From contig JAGBFF010000084.1 of NCBI GenBank assembly GCA_017936615.1, positions 1 to 43,589 on the forward strand: a DNA stretch of 43,589 nt, read 5' to 3'. Source of the DNA: Clostridia bacterium. GTDB lineage: Bacteria; Bacillota; Clostridia; Oscillospirales; Acutalibacteraceae. The notes beneath the pieces are model-generated. The model searched no databases and was not told the DNA's origin. It saw nothing but the letters and a program-made list of their open reading frames with translations. Positions within the stretch are counted from its first letter, which is position 1. Each line of letters opens with the position of its first letter. Of this stretch, positions 32,564-39,494 are shown one piece after another. The translations under genes were made by a program, and so were the position numbers.

Positions 32564-32654
32564 CTGTTTTTTGGGAGATAATATAGTAAAATTGCCGCAA
32601 TAAACTAGCATTTTTCAATCAACTTTAAATTGTGACGATTATTTTTGATGGTAA

Positions 32655-32696
32655 AATGTGGCGTTTTAACGGAAAAAACCGAAAAAACACCACATT
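32655..32696 (-). terminator. Terminator-like hairpin after the GH16 gene
   Basis: AATGTGGCGTTTT (32655-32667) pairs with 32684-32696 with one mismatch, and CGG-AAAAAA-CCG nests inside. It is A/T-rich, lies 17 bases after the GH16 stop and before the promoter region of the next operon. Confidence 0.55.
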
Positions 32697-32712
32697 CGTT
32701 CGTCATTATGCC

Positions 32713-33501
32713 TTATGCCTGCCAGGCGCGCACCCAGTCGACCTCCATCGGCCACTCTTTACAGCTGCCGAGGATCAGCATCATATCCTCCTGCTCCATA
32801 TACTGGTAGGCACCCACAAAGTTGCCCGACATGTTCGTCGGCTCCGGCAGCGCATCGGCAGAATAAGTCACACGGGAAATGCATTTCTCGTCGTAATACC
32901 ATTCGATCACGCCCGGCTTCCACAGGCAGCCGTAGTTGTGCCAGCCTTCGGTCACGCAATCGTCGTGCCAGTTGTTGGGATTCTGGCAATTCTGCGGCAC
33001 GCCATCCTTCCGGATCCAATCATGCACCGTAGCCACGTAGGTACCGGTATAGCGGCCTTCTGCCGTCGGATTCGTCATCGCCTCGAAGAAATCCAGCTCC
33101 GCCCAATGCTCGTCATTGCGGTCGGTGGTGTGCGCCACCGAAAAGCTCCACCACGCCGGGAAGCCCGAGACCTCACCCTTCGTTTTGTTCATATCAAAGC
33201 GAATACGCGCCTCAAAATAGCCGAAGCGAAACGCTGCGCCGGTATCGCCTTTGGCGCTGTAGGAGCCAATGCCCCAATTGGCACAGGATTTCTCCTGGGC
33301 GATGGTCACGACCGAGTTTTCCACCTTAACATCACCCGGTACCAGTGGCGACCAGTTGAACGGCCGGTCGATATACCACTTAAATCCCGGGTTCCCGGAA
33401 CCCTCCCAGTCGATCGTCGACGGATCATCGAAATCATCGCAAAAAACCAGGTTGTTGTAGCCCGCCGCGGCGGCAGGTTGCGGAACGATCATTTTACTCA
33501 C
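32713..33501 (-). CDS. GH16-like glycoside hydrolase without signal peptide
   Basis: A 262-residue concanavalin-A-like glucanase fold. The GH16 catalytic signature is ELDFFE with E135 (nucleophile), D137 and E140 (acid/base), in the beta-bulge form ExDxxE typical of laminarinase-type members. Flanking signatures include FEARIRF and the C-terminal MEVDWVRAWQ. There is no signal peptide. The GTG start at 33501 has GGAGGAG seven bases upstream and a promoter at 33540-33568; a longer frame would begin upstream of that transcript. It is a paralogue of the adjacent lipoprotein at 33629. GH16 substrates range over beta-1,3/1,4-glucans and galactans, so the substrate here is not determined. Confidence 0.85.
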   Translation of the reverse strand: MSKMIVPQPAAAAGYNNLVFCDDFDDPSTIDWEGSGNPGFKWYIDRPFNWSPLVPGDVKVENSVVTIAQEKSCANWGIGSYSAKGDTGAAFRFGYFEARIRFDMNKTKGEVSGFPAWWSFSVAHTTDRNDEHWAELDFFEAMTNPTAEGRYTGTYVATVHDWIRKDGVPQNCQNPNNWHDDCVTEGWHNYGCLWKPGVIEWYYDEKCISRVTYSADALPEPTNMSGNFVGAYQYMEQEDMMLILGSCKEWPMEVDWVRAWQA

Positions 33502-33539
33502 AGCGCGTCTCCTCCTTAATTTCCCAGTGTCGTATGGGT

Positions 33540-33568
33540 ATTCTATCACACCATTTGTGCAAATTCAA
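33540..33568 (-). promoter_or_regulatory. Promoter of the signal-less GH16 gene
   Basis: On the minus strand TTGAAT (33563-33568), a 17-bp spacer and TAGAAT (33540-33545). It shows that the second GH16 gene has its own transcription start, after the terminator of the first. Confidence 0.7.
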
Positions 33569-33586
33569 TGCCATTTTAGACGAAAT

Positions 33587-33620
33587 CGACCTGCCCCGCA
33601 AAAAAAATCGGGACAGGTCG
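33587..33620 (-). terminator. Hairpin terminator after the GH16 lipoprotein
   Basis: CGACCTGCCCCG (33587-33598) pairs with 33609-33620 with one mismatch around an A-rich loop, 8 bases after the stop of the lipoprotein gene. The trailing U-run is weak. Confidence 0.6.
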
Positions 33621-33628
33621 TCGTATTT

Positions 33629-34558
33629 TTATTTCTCCGCCTGCCAAACGCGCACCCAGTCGACCTCCATCGGCCAGCACGGGCCGCTGCCGAGGATGAC
33701 CAGCATCTCCTCTTGATCAAGGATGCTGAAGCAGCCAACTTCCTGGTTGGTGGACGACGCCGGATCCGGCATGCCGTCCGCGCTGTAGGTGGTGCGGGAA
33801 ATAAAGCCACCGTCGAGATACCAGGACACCGAGCCCGGCGTCCAAAGGCAACCGATCGTCTGCCAATCGTCAGACACAAAGTACGGGTGGATGTTGTTCG
33901 TGTTGCTGAGGTTCTCCTGCTTTCCGTCCGCCACGCGGGAATCGTGCATGGAAGTCACCAGCGTGTTGTTGAACGTGCCGTCTGCCTCAAATGTCACTTC
34001 GAAAAAGTCGATCTCACCCCAGCGACCCTCGTCGCGTCGCAGTGTGTGATCTTTGGAAAAGCTCCAAAACGCGGGCTGACCCTTTTCGGTCAGGTCGTCC
34101 TTCGTTATATCCGTGTTGATGCGGATGCGCGCTTCAAAATACGCATACGTCCACGCCGCGCCGGTGTCGCCCTTGGCGCTGTAGGTGGAAATGCCCCAGT
34201 TGGCGCAGGATTTCTGCGGCGCGATCGTTGCGATCGAATCCTCGATCACCACGTCGCCGTCCTGCAGCGACTCCCAACCGAACGGGCGATCAATATACCA
34301 CTTATAGCCCGGCTCGCCCGTGCCTTCCCAATCCACGGTAGACGGATCGTCAAAGTCGTCATAAAAAACAAGCGACGTATAACCGGCGTCCTTCGCCGCT
34401 TCAGGTGCTTCGATCTGCGGCGTTACGACGGGCGGCGTGGTCGGAACGATCACAGATGGTTTTGTGCCCTCCCCACCGGTCGGCGCACTCTCGCCGCAGC
34501 CAACCAGCATCAGCGCCATCGCCAACACCAGTGCTATAACGCGACTGTACTTTTTCAT
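33629..34558 (-). CDS. GH16-like glycoside hydrolase, lipoprotein
   Basis: A 309-residue predicted surface lipoprotein. The signal ends LVGC with the lipidated cysteine at 21, followed by a Pro/Thr-rich spacer (about 22-55) and a GH16 fold. The catalytic signature is GEIDFFE with E182, D184 and E187. It shares long stretches with the neighbouring signal-less GH16 (for example WYIDRPF, SCANWGI, YSAKGDTGAA, WPMEVDWVR), so the pair arose by tandem duplication. AAAGGGGAG precedes the ATG at 34558. It lies upstream of the oligosaccharide importer in the same orientation, consistent with initial polysaccharide cleavage at the cell surface (inference). Confidence 0.88.
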   Translation of the reverse strand: MKKYSRVIALVLAMALMLVGCGESAPTGGEGTKPSVIVPTTPPVVTPQIEAPEAAKDAGYTSLVFYDDFDDPSTVDWEGTGEPGYKWYIDRPFGWESLQDGDVVIEDSIATIAPQKSCANWGISTYSAKGDTGAAWTYAYFEARIRINTDITKDDLTEKGQPAFWSFSKDHTLRRDEGRWGEIDFFEVTFEADGTFNNTLVTSMHDSRVADGKQENLSNTNNIHPYFVSDDWQTIGCLWTPGSVSWYLDGGFISRTTYSADGMPDPASSTNQEVGCFSILDQEEMLVILGSGPCWPMEVDWVRVWQAEK

Positions 34559-34591
34559 TTCCAACTCCCCTTTACTCCTTGGTTTGCCTTT

Positions 34592-34620
34592 ATTGTAGCA
34601 CACCGGCAGCAGGAGAGCAA
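34592..34620 (-). promoter_or_regulatory. Promoter of the GH16 lipoprotein gene
   Basis: On the minus strand TTGCTC (34615-34620), a 17-bp spacer and TACAAT (34592-34597), with a TG extended -10 motif. It lies 34 bases before the ATG. Confidence 0.72.
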
Positions 34621-34630
34621 GAAGAAAAAC

Positions 34631-34659
34631 AGCGCCCCGCTCTGTACGAGTGGGGCGCT
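34631..34659 (-). terminator. Intrinsic terminator of the Cys-rich lipoprotein gene
   Basis: AGCGCCCCGCTC (34631-34642) pairs with 34648-34659 with one G-U-type mismatch and a 5-nt loop. On the minus strand it is followed by GTTTTTCTT. Confidence 0.85.
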
Positions 34660-34682
34660 ACTCTTTGAGTTCTTTGCTTCCG

Positions 34683-35129
34683 TTACTTGTATACTTCTAT
34701 CCACTCGGAAACGGCTTCGATCTCTACCCGGTTTGATGTCTTACACTTTGGGCAGTAATAACTGGATGTTATGTTTCCGCGCGCCGAACCGTTATTATTG
34801 CTCACATCGCCACAAGCTTCACACTTTTTGTGAAAATAGCAGCAGTCCGGATAACCATATTCATCATACGTCTGATTGTAAATGACAGCCCCTTCTACCG
34901 CAAGGAACGTTTTTACCACATACACTTTTTGTTTTTCCGGCTGATTTACCGCGCCACTGTTGGCGGGAGCTTGATTTTCATCGTTTACGGCAGTTTCTCC
35001 TCCATTGCCGACGGTTGTTTTTAAAGAAGTATCCGAAGTGTTATTCGCCGGAGCGTTGCCGTTGTCGCTACATGCAGTAAAAGCGAAAATAAGTACCAAG
35101 CACAAAACCAAGAAAAAGAGTTTTTTCAC
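34683..35129 (-). CDS. Small lipoprotein with a zinc-ribbon-like C-terminus
   Basis: A 148-residue protein. The lipoprotein signal ends FTAC (cysteine 20), then comes an Asn/Thr-rich linker to about residue 68. The C-terminal part has paired cysteines (CCYFHKKCEACGD and YYCPKCKTSN) in a zinc-ribbon-like arrangement, unusual for an exported protein. The start is GTG 35129, with AAAGGGG 10 bases upstream. The function is unknown and I do not recognise a family. It lies 84 bases downstream of another small lipoprotein on the same strand and ends at a strong terminator. Confidence 0.7.
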   Translation of the reverse strand: MKKLFFLVLCLVLIFAFTACSDNGNAPANNTSDTSLKTTVGNGGETAVNDENQAPANSGAVNQPEKQKVYVVKTFLAVEGAVIYNQTYDEYGYPDCCYFHKKCEACGDVSNNNGSARGNITSSYYCPKCKTSNRVEIEAVSEWIEVYK

Positions 35130-35213
35130 GATAAGATCCCCTTTCGTTTATCCGCCGCTACCCGGCGTGTCTGAACTATGTGTGTTCTTCGTTTTCTATA
35201 CCCACTACGGGTG

Positions 35214-35588
35214 TTATTGCGGCTCGCCCCAATCGTTATACTCTTTCAGCTCCGAGATCTCCGATTCTTCCAAAGTATACGAAAAATACGGATGATATGT
35301 ATAGCCTTCCTCGCTAACCGATTTGATGCACACATAGACATCTCGCTGCAAAGAAGCGCCAAACGTCACGTCAAGATATACGATCGCGCGCCCGTAATCA
35401 TCCTCGTCGTAGATTTCCTCGTCGTTGAATCGGACGGAGGAAACGCTTGGGAACTCTTTCTCCACAAGCTCTTTTGCCGCTTCGATGTACATTGCATCCT
35501 CACCGCCGAAGATGAGTTCAACGATCGAACAGCCGGAGCAACACACAACCATTACCACAACCATCAGCAGCGCAATCAACTTTTTCAT
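35214..35588 (-). CDS. Small lipoprotein of unknown function
   Basis: A 124-residue protein with a lipoprotein signal ending CSGC (cysteine 20) and a compact acidic domain after it (YIEAAKELVEKEFPSVSSVRF, then strands with DDYGRAIVYLDVTFG). The alpha-beta pattern recalls small DUF4767/cystatin-like exported folds but no family is assigned. AAAGGA lies 9 bases before the ATG at 35588. It is followed by the Cys-rich lipoprotein on the same strand; the two may be co-transcribed. Confidence 0.68.
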   Translation of the reverse strand: MKKLIALLMVVVMVVCCSGCSIVELIFGGEDAMYIEAAKELVEKEFPSVSSVRFNDEEIYDEDDYGRAIVYLDVTFGASLQRDVYVCIKSVSEEGYTYHPYFSYTLEESEISELKEYNDWGEPQ

Positions 35589-35610
35589 AATAACATCCTT
35601 TCTTTTTAAA

Positions 35611-35655
35611 CCTGAGATTTATCTATACTTAAGATGATCCCGGAATCATCTCAGG
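35611..35655 (-). terminator. Hairpin after the zinc-ribbon membrane protein gene
   Basis: CCTGAGAT (35611-35618) pairs with 35648-35655, and AGATGAT/ATCATCT forms a tighter stem inside. It overlaps the stop codon of the upstream gene. No clear U-run, so termination is uncertain. Confidence 0.4.
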
Positions 35656-37426
35656 CCCCAAACCATCCTTGGTTGATTTTTTCCAACTCGGCTTTTTTAG
35701 CCAGGATCTTTCCGTTGGTGTTACCATATAGAATCACGCCCACTATGAACGGCACACCAAACATCAGCAGTGCCATAAGTACATAGGCCACGATTCTTAT
35801 TTTCTTCAGCTTGGCTATTTCAGCTTCCAATTGTTCCGCCCGAGCATCTTGTCCGTTTAGGAGGTTCGTTAGATTCGCATCACGCGGTTGCGCTTCTTCG
35901 GCAACGGCCAATCCCATTTTGAACTCCGAGACCACAAGGTCGGCCGCAGGTAATGATTTGCGCGCCACTGCAATATTGCCATGCTTGTCAAACGACGCAA
36001 AGAATTGCTCATACATTGCGAACAATGCCATTCTCCGGGGACGATAGATCGCCTTCTTATATTCGACAGCCTTCTGCTCGACTCGTGTCCGTCTGGCGTT
36101 TCGCTGGACCAACCCCACAATCATTAAAATCAAACTAACAATTGCCATTCCCATAAGAACCGTAATAAACCCATCATCCTGCATGTCCGTAATTGCTGCG
36201 AATACCAAGAGCAGCCCCCATACCACACCCAAGATCAATCCGCCAACCAATGTCCCCGGCATTTTTTGTGCATATGCCCGGTCAGCACTCAGCTCGGCTT
36301 TGGTCTGATCCAAAGACGTGTCACGAGGGTACAGTTTAGGCATCGTCAGCGACTCGGAAACCAAGTCCAAAACGGCGGCGTAATGTACGCCTTTGTACGT
36401 GTACTCAATCACTTGCACAGGAATGAGGATATACTGCACGCTGTGTTCAACAACCGTACGTTTTGCGTTGAGGTTCTCGCAGTAATCACCACCGACCTCG
36501 CTTTCGGCCCGATTAAGCGCCTCTTGATCGCTGCTGTCTACAATTCGCTTCCGCTTGTTTTGATAAACCGCAGAATCGATCTCAAAGTCGATTTCGAGAC
36601 CGTTATAATACAGTTTCCCATCTTGCTTGGTGACCTGCGACATATCCAACTTTTTTAGTTGATATTCCCAATACTTGTCTGCCTGCAGTTCCTCAAAGCA
36701 TTCCACAAGTTCGCTTTTGGACGACGCCTCAACACCGGTTATACCCTTGCAAATCGCGTCGGAAACAAACCCGAAACCGTTGCAGTCAAAATAAAATGAG
36801 CCGTTCTCGGGAACGCGGTTAACTCGCTTGACCTTTTTCGTTACCGGCTCCTTCACGTATTTGCGCTTGTTGGGATCATACTTTTCTTCCCAAACCGTTT
36901 CGTTTTCATAATACACGTGACAAGCAACCGCCGTCCACGTGCACAAGCACCGGTTTTTACTGTAAAACGCCGGTCGATAATATTGTTTTACAGATACCAC
37001 ATCAACTTCATTGTAAATGTCACAGGCAATATCGTCTACCTGTACAAGCTCCCGCAAAAAACGTTCAACAGTCGTATTCGGATCGACGGTTGCCTCCACA
37101 AGGGTAAAGGCATCTAGCTTTTTACCGTCGGCAATTTCTTCAAGCAACTTCAACGCTTTTTCGTTTTCAGCGTCCATATCCAGCGCTTTGTTCAGATATT
37201 CTTCCGCCTTCTGCTTATCATCGCTTTGGACAAATTGCTCCGCGCGCTTAATGGCGTTATCCACCTCATCGGAATGGTCAATTTTCACTGTTCCGGTGAT
37301 TTCAACAAAAAGCTTTTGTATCTCATCCTTGGAATACTGGACACCGCAGCTTTGGCACTCGAAAGTGTCGTCTGTGGTTTTCTTGATTTCGGTGCTGCCG
37401 CAAACTTCGCACTGCATCTTCCTCAT
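35651..37426 (-). CDS. Zinc-ribbon, TPR-containing multi-pass membrane protein
   Basis: A 591-residue protein. An N-terminal TFIIB-type zinc ribbon (C6, C9, C24, C27; CEVCG...CQSCG) is followed by a short TPR-like helical stretch (about 55-105; AEEYLNKALDMDAENEKALK) and a large soluble region. Two membrane segments lie at about 400-450 (LILGVVWGLLLVFAAI, FITVLMGMAIVSLILMIVGLV), then a cytoplasmic helical part, and one more membrane segment near the C-terminus (VLMALLMFGVPFIVGVILYG). Function unknown. The ATG at 37426 has GGAGGG directly upstream and lies about 14 bases from the predicted transcription start; a longer reading would begin inside the -10 region. Confidence 0.72.
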   Translation of the reverse strand: MRKMQCEVCGSTEIKKTTDDTFECQSCGVQYSKDEIQKLFVEITGTVKIDHSDEVDNAIKRAEQFVQSDDKQKAEEYLNKALDMDAENEKALKLLEEIADGKKLDAFTLVEATVDPNTTVERFLRELVQVDDIACDIYNEVDVVSVKQYYRPAFYSKNRCLCTWTAVACHVYYENETVWEEKYDPNKRKYVKEPVTKKVKRVNRVPENGSFYFDCNGFGFVSDAICKGITGVEASSKSELVECFEELQADKYWEYQLKKLDMSQVTKQDGKLYYNGLEIDFEIDSAVYQNKRKRIVDSSDQEALNRAESEVGGDYCENLNAKRTVVEHSVQYILIPVQVIEYTYKGVHYAAVLDLVSESLTMPKLYPRDTSLDQTKAELSADRAYAQKMPGTLVGGLILGVVWGLLLVFAAITDMQDDGFITVLMGMAIVSLILMIVGLVQRNARRTRVEQKAVEYKKAIYRPRRMALFAMYEQFFASFDKHGNIAVARKSLPAADLVVSEFKMGLAVAEEAQPRDANLTNLLNGQDARAEQLEAEIAKLKKIRIVAYVLMALLMFGVPFIVGVILYGNTNGKILAKKAELEKINQGWFGA

Positions 37427-37446
37427 TTTGATCCCTCCGAGAAACG

Positions 37447-37475
37447 ATTGTACCAAAATTAATGCTTATTGTCAA
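37447..37475 (-). promoter_or_regulatory. Near-consensus promoter of the zinc-ribbon membrane protein gene
   Basis: On the minus strand a perfect TTGACA (37470-37475), a 17-bp spacer and TACAAT (37447-37452). This is the strongest promoter match in the window and implies an untranslated leader of only about 14 bases. Confidence 0.85.
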
Positions 37476-37552
37476 TATTTGCTTCTTTTGGTCGGTTTAT
37501 AATTGCTGCCTAGCCGTATAAAATAGTAACTACAAGAAGTGAGGTGACGATT

Positions 37553-37891
37553 GTGGACAAAAGCATAGACTACGCCGCGTTGGGACGACGGATTCGGTCG
37601 GCTCGCAAAGCGCAGGGCTTCAGCCAGGAAAAGTTGGGTGAGCTGTGCGGCATTTCCACCGCACACGTCGGACACATCGAGCGCGGTACGCGTATCCCCT
37701 CGGCAGACGTGCTGTTTCGTCTGGCAGTTGAACTGCAGGTCAGTATGGACTATTTGTTTTTCGATTCCTCCACCGACTGCAACAGCGTTTTAAAAAGCAT
37801 CTCCTCGCGGCTGGCGGGCCGCGACGGAGAGAAGGTAAAGATCTTCCTTACCACCGTGAAAGCCTTGGCCGATAAGATCGACGACCTTTAA
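37553..37891 (+). CDS. XRE-family HTH regulator
   Basis: A 112-residue DNA-binding protein. The Cro/CI-type HTH (about 8-65) reads LGRRIRSARKAQGFSQEKLGELCGIS and AHVGHIERGTRIPSADVLFRLA. A short C-terminal helix (FLTTVKALADKIDDL) probably dimerises. The GTG at 37553 is chosen because GAGGTG lies 6 bases upstream, ahead of another GTG at 37544 that overlaps that signal. It is divergent from the zinc-ribbon gene, whose promoter lies in the same 126-base gap, and may regulate it (inference). Confidence 0.88.
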   Translation: MDKSIDYAALGRRIRSARKAQGFSQEKLGELCGISTAHVGHIERGTRIPSADVLFRLAVELQVSMDYLFFDSSTDCNSVLKSISSRLAGRDGEKVKIFLTTVKALADKIDDL

Positions 37892-37968
37892 CCTTATTCT
37901 TCAGTATACCCGACGGTTTTCGACATTTGTTACGCTCTGCGCGTAGTTTTTGGAAAATTTTTCTTTGG

Positions 37969-37997
37969 TTGACCGCACCCTCGGTTTGTGGTACACT
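37969..37997 (+). promoter_or_regulatory. Promoter of the HTH/zinc-ribbon-LRR operon
   Basis: TTGACC (37969-37974), a 17-bp spacer and TACACT (37992-37997), 35 bases before the GTG of the second HTH gene. Confidence 0.7.
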
Positions 37998-38031
37998 TTT
38001 CTTACAATCACCACACGCGAGGTGCAGGACT

Positions 38032-38454
38032 GTGAAAAAAGACACTTCCGAAATGCTGAAGGAATTGGAGCAGTGCGAGGAATTCCACGCATTTCACCAA
38101 ACCAACGAATCACAGCTCGTTGACCGCTCGATTGCGGATTACGTCAATGAGCTGATCGCTGCCAAAGGCTTGAAAAAGGCGGAGGTTATCCGCCGTTCCG
38201 GATTAAGCGAGCCATATGGCTATCAAATCTTTTCAGGTTATCGAGTTCCCGAACGCCCCAAGCTGCTCAGTCTGGCTATCGGCATGCAGTTGGATCTCCA
38301 CGAGGTGCAGACCCTACTCAAGCATGCAGGCTATGCCGCGTTGTACGCCAAAAACGAGTTTGACTGCGTTGTGATCTTCGGCATCTGCAAAAAGCTGTCG
38401 GTGCTGGATATCAACGCTCTTTTGTACGAATACGGACTGAATGTACTGGGGTGA
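38032..38454 (+). CDS. HTH-domain regulator
   Basis: A 140-residue protein with a central lambda-repressor-like HTH (about 35-95): VDRSIADYVNELIAAKGLKK, EVIRRSGLSEPYGYQIFSGY. A C-terminal helical part carries DINALLYEYGLNVLG. This short form, with an N-terminal acidic extension and a C-terminal helical tail, recurs in Clostridia beside Ser/Thr kinase genes. The GTG at 38032 is preferred because GAGGTG lies 7 bases upstream and a promoter is at 37969-37997; longer frames would start upstream of that promoter. The next gene starts 6 bases after its stop, so it heads the operon of zinc-ribbon/LRR genes. Confidence 0.82.
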   Translation: MKKDTSEMLKELEQCEEFHAFHQTNESQLVDRSIADYVNELIAAKGLKKAEVIRRSGLSEPYGYQIFSGYRVPERPKLLSLAIGMQLDLHEVQTLLKHAGYAALYAKNEFDCVVIFGICKKLSVLDINALLYEYGLNVLG

Positions 38455-38460
38455 TCGAAC

Positions 38461-39456
38461 ATGAAGCCATGCCCGTTTTGCGGCGCGGAGCTGAACCCGG
38501 ACGCCGTGTTCTGCCCGTACTGTATGAGATCACTTATAGAAAAAACCACGGCGGCGACAACCCCGCCACCGCGTCGCACAAGCAGGGTCGTTATCATGAT
38601 CCTGCTGTTTGTGTTTTTGGCTCTTACCGTATTGATCGCCGCGTTTTTGCTGAATCTGCCAAAAGCCACACCGACGAACAGCACACCCGTTTCCACCACG
38701 ACGCTGCCCGCTGTAGCAAACGGCACAACGACTAACACCGTGACGGGCGAACCCACACCAACAGTGGGTACGACCGAAACCGATCCCACTACGACCGTTG
38801 CGACCGTGCTCCCCGCCGATGGGGTGACGTCGACCAAGATGACTGCTTCAACGGCTTCGACCACCGCCCCATCGAAAACAGAGACGACAACCACCGCAAA
38901 AGCAGCGACTACGGCTAAAACGACCGCTGCCACGACGAAGCCTGTCACGGCCACCACGACTACGGCCAAGCCCACTGCGACGACCACCACGGCCGCCGCG
39001 CCTCCGTTTGCGGTGCGTGAGGTGGACGGCGGCGTGGAGATCACGGGCATCAACACGACCTCTCCCGATGGTGTATACACCATCCCCGCCTCGATCGGTG
39101 GCAAGACCGTCGTCGGTATCGGCAACGGCGCTTTTTACTACAACACCTCGATCAAGCAGATGACATTACCCGACACGCTGGAATATATCGGCGATCAGGC
39201 GTTTTACCACGTCAACGGATTAACGTCCATCACCATTCCGTCACGCGTGACGAGTCTCGGATATAACGCTTTTACCAACTGCGCAAATCTATCCTCCGTG
39301 TACATCCGTTCCACCGCTCTTGATCTTGGTTCGGGGCATTTTTCTACCGTATATCAGCGTTCGGTCGACCTCACGATCTACGCGCCCCCGGGCGTGATAA
39401 CCGCCACCGAAGCCATCTTGTATTGGGACGCCGATTACGTGGAGTGGAACGGGTAA
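38461..39456 (+). CDS. Zinc-ribbon membrane protein with Thr-rich linker and LRR_5 domain (1)
   Basis: A 331-residue protein. The N-terminal zinc ribbon (C4, C7, C18, C21; CPFCGAEL and CPYC) is probably cytoplasmic. One membrane segment follows (about 42-65), then a Thr/Ala-rich, probably extracellular stalk (about 70-185) and a BspA-type LRR_5 domain (about 190-300; IGNGAFYYNTSIKQMTLPD, IGDQAFYHVNGLTSITIPS). It is paralogous to the next gene but has fewer repeats. GGGGTG precedes the ATG. It is co-transcribed with the HTH gene. Its role is unknown; surface adhesion or signal reception are both possible. Confidence 0.82.
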   Translation: MKPCPFCGAELNPDAVFCPYCMRSLIEKTTAATTPPPRRTSRVVIMILLFVFLALTVLIAAFLLNLPKATPTNSTPVSTTTLPAVANGTTTNTVTGEPTPTVGTTETDPTTTVATVLPADGVTSTKMTASTASTTAPSKTETTTTAKAATTAKTTAATTKPVTATTTTAKPTATTTTAAAPPFAVREVDGGVEITGINTTSPDGVYTIPASIGGKTVVGIGNGAFYYNTSIKQMTLPDTLEYIGDQAFYHVNGLTSITIPSRVTSLGYNAFTNCANLSSVYIRSTALDLGSGHFSTVYQRSVDLTIYAPPGVITATEAILYWDADYVEWNG

Positions 39457-39494
39457 GGCCGCCCCTATTTTAAAATAAAAGCGAGGTGATCGTG

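Noticed and set aside
29598..32603. Plus-strand open frame of about 1,000 codons opposite the large binding protein
   Set aside because: No ribosome binding site or recognisable motif; the composition is that of a mirror frame of the minus-strand gene.
38700..39000. Thr-rich ACNACNACN DNA as a microsatellite-like repeat
   Set aside because: The codons vary and the frame is maintained in both paralogues, so this is a low-complexity protein stalk rather than a nucleotide repeat.
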